A DNA stretch of 9,992 nucleotides. It comes from Massilia sp. (GTDB lineage Bacteria > Pseudomonadota > Gammaproteobacteria > Burkholderiales > Burkholderiaceae_D). A model generated the notes under the pieces. It saw only the letters and a list, made by a program, of their open reading frames with translations. It was not told the DNA's origin and searched no databases. Shown here piece after piece: positions 6,263 to 9,992 of the stretch (position 1 is its first letter; each line of letters begins with the position of its first letter). Made by a program: the position numbers and the translations under genes. The stretch spans positions 1 through 9,992 of the forward strand of contig JAQGNM010000005.1 in NCBI GenBank assembly GCA_028291845.1. The letters are read 5' to 3'.

Positions 6263-7380
6263 TGGGAGGCTGATAGGTACTTTGCCCGGTAGTTTAACAT
6301 GGTCACCAGCAGTACCAGCAGCGCGGCCCCGGCGTTATGCAGCACGGCGATCAGCAATGGAAAGTTCAAAAAGATGGTCGCCAGGCCGCTGCACGCCTGC
6401 ACGGCCAGCGTCGCCAGCAGCCACAGCACGGTCGAACGCAGCGACGGCTGGCGCCAGGCCAGCAGCGAGGTCCACAGGGCAACCGCCACCAGCACCAGGG
6501 CAAAGTTGCGGTGCACCCAGTGGATCGCGGTGAGCGCGGCGAACGGCAGATAATGGCCGGCAGCGGTCTTGCCGAGCTCGCGCCACAAGGTAAAGCCGTG
6601 CTCGAAATCCATAGGCGGCACCCAGGCGCCGCCGCACAGGGGATATTCGGTGCAAGCGAGGGTGGCGTAGTTGGTGCTGACCCAGCCGCCCAGGGCGATC
6701 TGCACGGCCAGCACGATGGCGGTGATCAGCGCCCACAACCGCACCCTGGCGATGCCGGGCGCCCGGGCGGTACCGGCGGTATCGGCGGCACCGGCGCCCT
6801 GCCCCGCCAGATGATCCTGCCTGCCGCCCAGCCAGGTCAGCATGGCCAGCAATCCCATACCCAGCAACAGGTGGATGGTGACGATCACCGGCTGCAGTTT
6901 CAAGGTCACGGTCCAGGCGCCGAATGCGCCTTGCAGGCAGACAAACAGGAACAGCGCGGTCGGCATGCCGGGCGCGTAGTCGGGACGGCGCGCTTTGCGG
7001 GTTTGCAGCCAGGCATTGCCCATCAGGGCGACTATCAATACGCCGATGCCCATCGCCAGGTAGCGGTGGATCATCTCGATCCAGGCTTTGACCACCGTCA
7101 CCGGCCCCGTCGGCATCAAGGTTTCGGCGGCAACGATATGTTCGTGCGCCAAAAACGGGTTGGCCAGGCCATAGCAGCCGGGCCAATCCGGGCAGCCCAG
7201 GCCGGAATCGGTCAGCCGGGTAAAACCGCCGAAGACAATCAGGTCGAAGGTGAGGAACACCGCCACCCATACCAGTTTGCGGTATTTGTTGGCATCGTTC
7301 GACAACCACACCATCGCCAGCGGCAAGCTCGCCACCAACAGGCCGGTGACGCCCAGTTGCACCAGGGTTCCAGTTTGCAT
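6259..7380 (-). CDS. ctaA: Heme A synthase (COX15/CtaA)
   Basis: This 373-residue polytopic membrane protein oxidises the C8 methyl of heme o to a formyl group, giving heme a. It is built from two pseudo-symmetric four-helix halves. The first half has G-G-F-T-R-L-T-D-S-G-L-G-C (51-63), E-M-I-H-R with His105, and His170. The second has I-H-W-V-H-R with His287/His290, and V-L-H-N-A with His348. These are the expected heme-ligand histidines plus an extra one. Two cysteine pairs, C63/C69 (C-P-D-W-P-G-C) and C243/C249, fit the loop disulfides known in this type. The halves are joined by an Ala/Gly-rich linker (about 187-212), partly encoded by 9-bp tandem units. ATG 7380 lies 3 nt after the stop of the SCO-like gene, and the 3' end overlaps ctaB by 4 nt. 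Confidence 0.97.
   Translation of the reverse strand: MQTGTLVQLGVTGLLVASLPLAMVWLSNDANKYRKLVWVAVFLTFDLIVFGGFTRLTDSGLGCPDWPGCYGLANPFLAHEHIVAAETLMPTGPVTVVKAWIEMIHRYLAMGIGVLIVALMGNAWLQTRKARRPDYAPGMPTALFLFVCLQGAFGAWTVTLKLQPVIVTIHLLLGMGLLAMLTWLGGRQDHLAGQGAGAADTAGTARAPGIARVRLWALITAIVLAVQIALGGWVSTNYATLACTEYPLCGGAWVPPMDFEHGFTLWRELGKTAAGHYLPFAALTAIHWVHRNFALVLVAVALWTSLLAWRQPSLRSTVLWLLATLAVQACSGLATIFLNFPLLIAVLHNAGAALLVLLVTMLNYRAKYLSASQ
6769..6795. repeat. Three 9-bp tandem units in the ctaA interdomain linker
   Basis: The plus strand reads GGTACCGGC, GGTATCGGC, GGCACCGGC in direct succession, three near-identical 9-mers that are in frame with ctaA. They encode a repeating Ala-Gly/Asp-Ala/Thr pattern in the linker between the two halves of heme A synthase. 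This is small and possibly a slippage-derived expansion. It has no other evident role. Confidence 0.6.
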
Positions 7381-7383
7381 GCC

Positions 7384-8037
7384 TTACCCGATCGCCGAGG
7401 CTTTGAGGACCTTGGCGATGTCTTTCTTGATTTTCGCGTAGTGTTCGACGGCTTGCGCTTCGGTGGCGCCGGCCGGCGGCGGCGGAAAGCGCATCATCAG
7501 GTGGCCGAGCGGGTCGATCAGGTAGATCGATGATTCGAGCGGGGCGCCGGCCGTGTGCGGCAGCCAGCCGCTGACCGCCGCCGCGCTCGCGCGCAGCATG
7601 CGCATGCCGTCCAGTTCACGGATCAGCACGGTTTCCAGCGGCGCCTGGTCGGTGATCAGCCAGACCCGCTCGATGCGCTCCATCTCCTTGCCCTGCATGG
7701 CGCGCAGCTGGCGCATGGCGAACATCTGGTCCATGCACGGTTTCGCACAGGCCGACGGCCCCGCTTTTAGCATCAGCCACTTGCCCTGCCAGGCGGTCAG
7801 CTCGGTCGGCTTACCGTCCAGGCTGGTGGCGCCCAGTACCGGAATCGGATGGGCGCGCGGATCGATCAACTCGCCATAATTGGTGCGGCCGGTCGGCTTG
7901 ATGACGTAATAGGTCAGATACGAAAAAATCAGCGGCGCGGCGCACACGGCCAGCACGGCAAACAGCTTCCAGCGGCCCGTTCTCGTCTGCCGCTGCTGCT
8001 GGGCCAGGAGTTCATTCTTGTTGTCGGTGTGATCCAC
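7384..8037 (-). CDS. Membrane-anchored SCO-like thioredoxin-fold protein of the oxidase assembly operon
   Basis: This 217-residue protein starts with GTG at 8037. AGGA (plus-strand 8045-8048) lies 7 nt upstream and there is no nearby in-frame ATG, which supports that start. One transmembrane helix (about 23-45) follows a polar cytosolic N-terminus, leaving the rest in the periplasm. S-A-C-A-K-P-C-M-D (Cys97, Cys101) is a CxxxC pair in the position of the SCO copper motif. V-W-L-I-T-D (125-130) corresponds to the F-I-T-V-D strand of SCO. L-P-H-T-A-G (His161) followed by I-Y-L-I-D-P-L-G aligns by eye with D-H-T-A-G and Y-V-F-D-K-E-G of the SCO encoded at 4763-5341. It overlaps SURF1 by 26 nt and ends 3 nt before ctaA. 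Such genes are commonly annotated as hypothetical or oxidase-associated. I infer a copper or thiol-redox role in oxidase assembly; the membrane anchor and CxxxC are direct observations. Confidence 0.8.
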   Translation of the reverse strand: MDHTDNKNELLAQQQRQTRTGRWKLFAVLAVCAAPLIFSYLTYYVIKPTGRTNYGELIDPRAHPIPVLGATSLDGKPTELTAWQGKWLMLKAGPSACAKPCMDQMFAMRQLRAMQGKEMERIERVWLITDQAPLETVLIRELDGMRMLRASAAAVSGWLPHTAGAPLESSIYLIDPLGHLMMRFPPPPAGATEAQAVEHYAKIKKDIAKVLKASAIG

Positions 8038-8740
8038 GTCGAAATCCTGTAATGATAAAAAACAGCGCGGCCATCACGGCCAGCGCGTACCACTGAAAGG
8101 CGTAGCCCTGGTGCTTTTCGACACCGAGCGCGGGCGCCGGCCAGTCGCGCACCAGGCCGTCTGCTTGTTTGTCGGCCTGCTCGACAATAAACGGCGCCGT
8201 CGTCAAGCCGCTAGCCTGGCCAAATTGCGCCGGCGCCAGATTTTGCACGATGGCGCCCGGTTTGATGGGCTCGGCCGACCCGAGCTGCATGATATGCCCC
8301 AAGCCGCTTTTAAGCACCCCTTCGATGGTGACGGTGCCTGCCGGCGTGGTAAACGGCGGCAATTTGGCGGGATCGGCGACGTTTCTCGGCAACCAGCCGC
8401 GCGCCACCAGCACGTGGGTGCCGGAGTTTTCCAGCCTGAACGGCATCACCAGGTAAAAGCCGGCCTGGCCGTCGTGCGGGCGGTTGTTCAGGGCGATCGG
8501 CCAGTCGACGAACTGCCCGGTCAATTGCACTTTGCGAAATTCAAGCTGGGCGCCCTGTTCGGCTGCCTGCAGCTTGACCGGCGCCTGCCTGGCGGCGTCA
8601 AGCAGTTTTTGCTGCAGCGCCAGTTTTTCGTTGGCCCGGCCCGCCTGCCAGTTGCCCAATACAATCCCCAGCAGCACCAGCAGCACGGTGGCGATGAAAG
8701 GAATCGGACGAAAGGCGAAACGCGGCAGCGCACTAGACAT
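8012..8740 (-). CDS. SURF1 family cytochrome oxidase biogenesis protein
   Basis: This is a 242-residue protein with the SURF1 layout: an N-terminal helix (about 13-29), a large periplasmic domain, and a C-terminal helix (about 216-235). Family landmarks are L-G-N-W-Q-A-G-R-A-N-E-K (28-39), N-N-R-P near residue 85, V-L-V-A-R-G-W-L-P (110-118), and H-Q-G-Y-A-F-Q-W-Y-A-L-A at the second helix. SURF1 proteins bind heme a and assist its insertion into oxidase subunit I. I chose ATG 8740 because AGGTG (plus-strand 8747-8751) lies 6 nt upstream. A GTG at 8749 would add three residues but overlaps that ribosome binding site. It is the first gene of the leftward assembly operon, and its 3' end overlaps the SCO-like gene by 26 nt. 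Confidence 0.94.
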   Translation of the reverse strand: MSSALPRFAFRPIPFIATVLLVLLGIVLGNWQAGRANEKLALQQKLLDAARQAPVKLQAAEQGAQLEFRKVQLTGQFVDWPIALNNRPHDGQAGFYLVMPFRLENSGTHVLVARGWLPRNVADPAKLPPFTTPAGTVTIEGVLKSGLGHIMQLGSAEPIKPGAIVQNLAPAQFGQASGLTTAPFIVEQADKQADGLVRDWPAPALGVEKHQGYAFQWYALAVMAALFFIITGFRRGSHRQQE

Positions 8741-8787
8741 TACAATCACCTGATTCGTTCACTGTCGCCTTTATCAGCACTGCTGCC
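8741..8787. promoter_or_regulatory. 47-bp divergent promoter region between SURF1 and DUF2909 genes
   Basis: Two divergent start codons are only 47 bp apart, so at least one promoter must extend into a neighbouring coding sequence. On the plus strand TACAAT (8741-8746) is a good -10 candidate for the DUF2909 gene but lacks a recognisable -35. On the minus strand TGCTGATAAAG (reading leftwards, about 8772-8782) resembles an extended -10 for the SURF1 operon. The SURF1 ribosome binding site is at 8747-8751. The DUF2909 start has no clear SD. The need for promoters here is a sound inference; the exact hexamers are tentative. Confidence 0.4.
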
Positions 8788-8991
8788 ATGAAATCTCTGA
8801 TCGCCATCGCCTTTATCCTGATTCTGTCGAGCCTGGGCATCGCCCTGTTTTATCTGATGCGCGACAAAGGCAAGAGCAACCGCACGGTGCAGGCGCTGGG
8901 CATGCGCGTCGCGCTGTCGGTCACCCTGTTTTTGATCTTGTTGGGGGCCTACAAGATGGGCTGGATCGCGCCGACCGGCCTGCACCAATAA
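8788..8991 (+). CDS. DUF2909 family twin transmembrane protein
   Basis: This 67-residue protein has two membrane helices (about 3-24 and 41-60) joined by a basic loop, R-D-K-G-K-S-N-R-T. The F-Y-L-M-R-D-K-G-K-S and A-L-G-M-R-V-A-L-S segments fit the small DUF2909 family that I know from oxidase clusters of beta- and gammaproteobacteria, next to SURF1 and coxIII. Function is unknown; the location suggests a small oxidase assembly or stability factor. It is the only rightward gene in the oxidase section, diverging from SURF1 and converging on ctaE, with a bidirectional terminator at its 3' end. ATG 8788 is the only start that gives the intact first helix. Confidence 0.85.
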   Translation: MKSLIAIAFILILSSLGIALFYLMRDKGKSNRTVQALGMRVALSVTLFLILLGAYKMGWIAPTGLHQ

Positions 8992-9003
8992 ACAACTTAC
9001 CAG

Positions 9004-9044
9004 AAAAAAGCCGCACCCGGCAAAACACCCGGTGCGGCTTTTTT
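9004..9044. terminator. Bidirectional intrinsic terminator between DUF2909 gene and ctaE
   Basis: The left arm at 9004-9017 (six A followed by GCCGCACC) and the right arm at 9031-9044 (GGTGCGGC followed by six T) pair perfectly over 14 bp. The stem continues past one C-C mismatch with two further GC pairs around an A-rich loop. With an A tract on one side and a T tract on the other it can stop transcripts from both convergent genes: DUF2909 ends at 8991 and ctaE ends at 9071. Confidence 0.92.
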
Positions 9045-9070
9045 ATCGAAGCCGGCGGCGCCGGCGATGG

Positions 9071-9931
9071 TCACAGCCAGTAAATGACGACGTACAAGCC
9101 CAGCCAGACGACATCGACGAAGTGCCAGTACCAGGCCGCGCCCTCGAAGCCGAAATGGTGGCTCGGCGTAAAGTGGCCTTTCAGCACACGGTACAGCATC
9201 ACCGACAGCATGATGGCGCCGATGGTGACGTGGAAACCGTGAAAGCCGGTCAGCAGGAAGAAAGTCGAACCGTAGATGCCCGAGGTCAGTTTCAGGTTCA
9301 GCTCGCTGTAGGCGTGCATGTATTCGTAGGCCTGGAAGCCCATGAAGGTGGCGCCCAGCAAGATGGTGGCGAACAGCCAGACAGCCGTCTTGGCGCGATG
9401 GCCGGCCAGCAAGGCGTGGTGGGCGATGGTGAGGGTCACGCCGGAGGTCAGCAGCAGGGCGGTGTTGATGGTCGGGATCGGGAACGGCCCCATGGTCTGG
9501 AACGATTCGACCACGCCGGCCGGACCGGTATTGCCCCAGTGGGCGGCGAAATCGGGCCAGATCAGCTTATGGTCGAGGTCGCCGAGCCAGGGCATGGTGA
9601 TGGTGCGGGCATAGAACAGCGCGCCGAAAAAGGCGCCGAAGAACATGACTTCGGAAAAGATGAACCAGCTCATCGACCAGCGGTAGGACAGGTCGACTTT
9701 CTCGCCATACTGGCCCGCTTCGGACTCGCCGATGGCGTCGCCGAACCAGAAGTACAACACCACCAGCACGGCGGCGATGCCGATCAGGTTGACGGCCGGG
9801 CCCCAGCCCTGGCCGTTGACCCAGCCGGAGGCGCCGATCATTGTCACCAGCAGGGACACCCCGGCCAGCATCGGCCAGCGGGAAGGTCCCGGCACGAAAT
9901 AGTGCGGCGCGGTGGTGGTGGAAACACTCAT
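9071..9931 (-). CDS. ctaE: Cytochrome c oxidase subunit III
   Basis: This is a 286-residue polytopic subunit III of the aa3-type heme-copper oxidase. Landmarks are the N-terminal H-Y-F-V-P-G-P-S-R-W-P (10-20), F-S-E-V-M-F-F-G-A-F-F with Glu94, N-T-A-L-L-L-T-S-G-V-T (156-166), G-F-Q-A-Y-E-Y (198-204), G-F-H-G-F-H-V-T-I-G (229-238) and W-Y-W-H-F-V-D-V-V-W (267-276). Seven membrane helices are expected for the family and fit the hydrophobic pattern. The subunit stabilises the catalytic core and binds lipids in its cleft. AGGAGA (plus-strand 9938-9943) lies 6 nt upstream of the ATG. The terminator at 9004-9044 makes it the probable last gene of the structural oxidase operon, whose other members would lie beyond 9992. 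Confidence 0.97.
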   Translation of the reverse strand: MSVSTTTAPHYFVPGPSRWPMLAGVSLLVTMIGASGWVNGQGWGPAVNLIGIAAVLVVLYFWFGDAIGESEAGQYGEKVDLSYRWSMSWFIFSEVMFFGAFFGALFYARTITMPWLGDLDHKLIWPDFAAHWGNTGPAGVVESFQTMGPFPIPTINTALLLTSGVTLTIAHHALLAGHRAKTAVWLFATILLGATFMGFQAYEYMHAYSELNLKLTSGIYGSTFFLLTGFHGFHVTIGAIMLSVMLYRVLKGHFTPSHHFGFEGAAWYWHFVDVVWLGLYVVIYWL

Positions 9932-9992
9932 CTTGAATCTCCTGTCGCTTTTTTATTGATATCTGTATTTTAGTGAATACTGCTGCTGCCCG
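9932..9992 (-). promoter_or_regulatory. Upstream region of ctaE with strong ribosome binding site
   Basis: The leftward strand carries AGGAGA at 9938-9943 before ctaE, preceded by an AT-rich stretch. Two of the three leftward frames close here (stops near 9951-9956 and 9972-9974), so the 3' end of an upstream small gene may lie in this segment. Too little is visible to identify it or to tell a promoter from intergenic spacer. Confidence 0.4.

Noticed and set aside
6337..7533. A 398-codon rightward open frame opposite ctaA
   Set aside because: Its composition (Gln, His, Gly, Arg-rich) is typical of the antisense frame of a membrane-protein gene, and ctaA on the other strand is unambiguous.
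8111..9973. Rightward open frames of 226 and 313 codons opposite SURF1 and ctaE
   Set aside because: Both are antisense to confidently identified genes and show no domain or ribosome binding site.
1..9992. Search for CRISPR arrays, tRNA/rRNA genes, insertion sequences, toxin-antitoxin or phage-defence genes
   Set aside because: No regularly spaced repeats, cloverleaf sequence, transposase, long terminal inverted repeat or defence-type domain was seen by eye. All substantial coding sequence is accounted for by ordinary chromosomal genes.

Overview
The window is a GC-rich, densely coded stretch of bacterial chromosome. It has the typical gene order of a betaproteobacterial cytochrome c oxidase (aa3-type) biogenesis locus. 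The protein sequences and the arrangement coxIII / small twin-membrane protein / SURF1 / SCO-like / CtaA / CtaB / SCO suggest Burkholderiales, most likely Oxalobacteraceae (Janthinobacterium, Duganella or Massilia type). That placement is inference from recalled family resemblance, not from a search. No tRNA, rRNA, CRISPR array, insertion sequence, phage gene or integrase was seen.

Left part (1-3649). A DUF475 membrane protein, cut by the left edge, is transcribed leftwards. It is divergent from an NhaR-type LysR regulator across a 126-bp intergenic region. Next come a CorC/HlyC (DUF21-CBS-CBS-CorC_HlyC) membrane protein and a small, acidic, proline/glycine-rich protein of unknown function, both rightwards. 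A perfect 16-bp inverted repeat with A/T tracts on both sides (3663-3698) is a bidirectional terminator shared with the operon that arrives from the right.

Middle part (3703-8740). This is a tightly packed leftward operon of six genes: SURF1, a divergent SCO-like thioredoxin-fold protein, heme A synthase (ctaA), protoheme farnesyltransferase (ctaB), a SCO1/SenC copper-chaperone lipoprotein and an AI-2E/PerM-family membrane protein. Every junction is an overlap or a gap of 0-3 nt, so the genes are very probably co-transcribed and partly translationally coupled. CtaB and CtaA convert heme b to heme o and then heme a. SCO delivers copper to or reduces the CuA site. SURF1 helps insert heme a into subunit I. 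The AI-2E family member has no known role in oxidase assembly.

Right part (8741-9992). A 67-aa DUF2909 twin-membrane protein is transcribed rightwards from a 47-bp gap that it shares with the start of SURF1. It converges on cytochrome oxidase subunit III (ctaE, leftward) across a second bidirectional terminator (9004-9044). ctaE is therefore probably the last gene of the structural oxidase operon lying beyond the right edge, and the assembly operon needs its own promoter.

Most of the window is well-understood core biology. I found no convincing new system. The best second-look items are the SCO-like protein between SURF1 and ctaA, which keeps CxxxC and a candidate copper-binding His, the coupling of an AI-2E-type exporter to SCO, and the small acidic protein.
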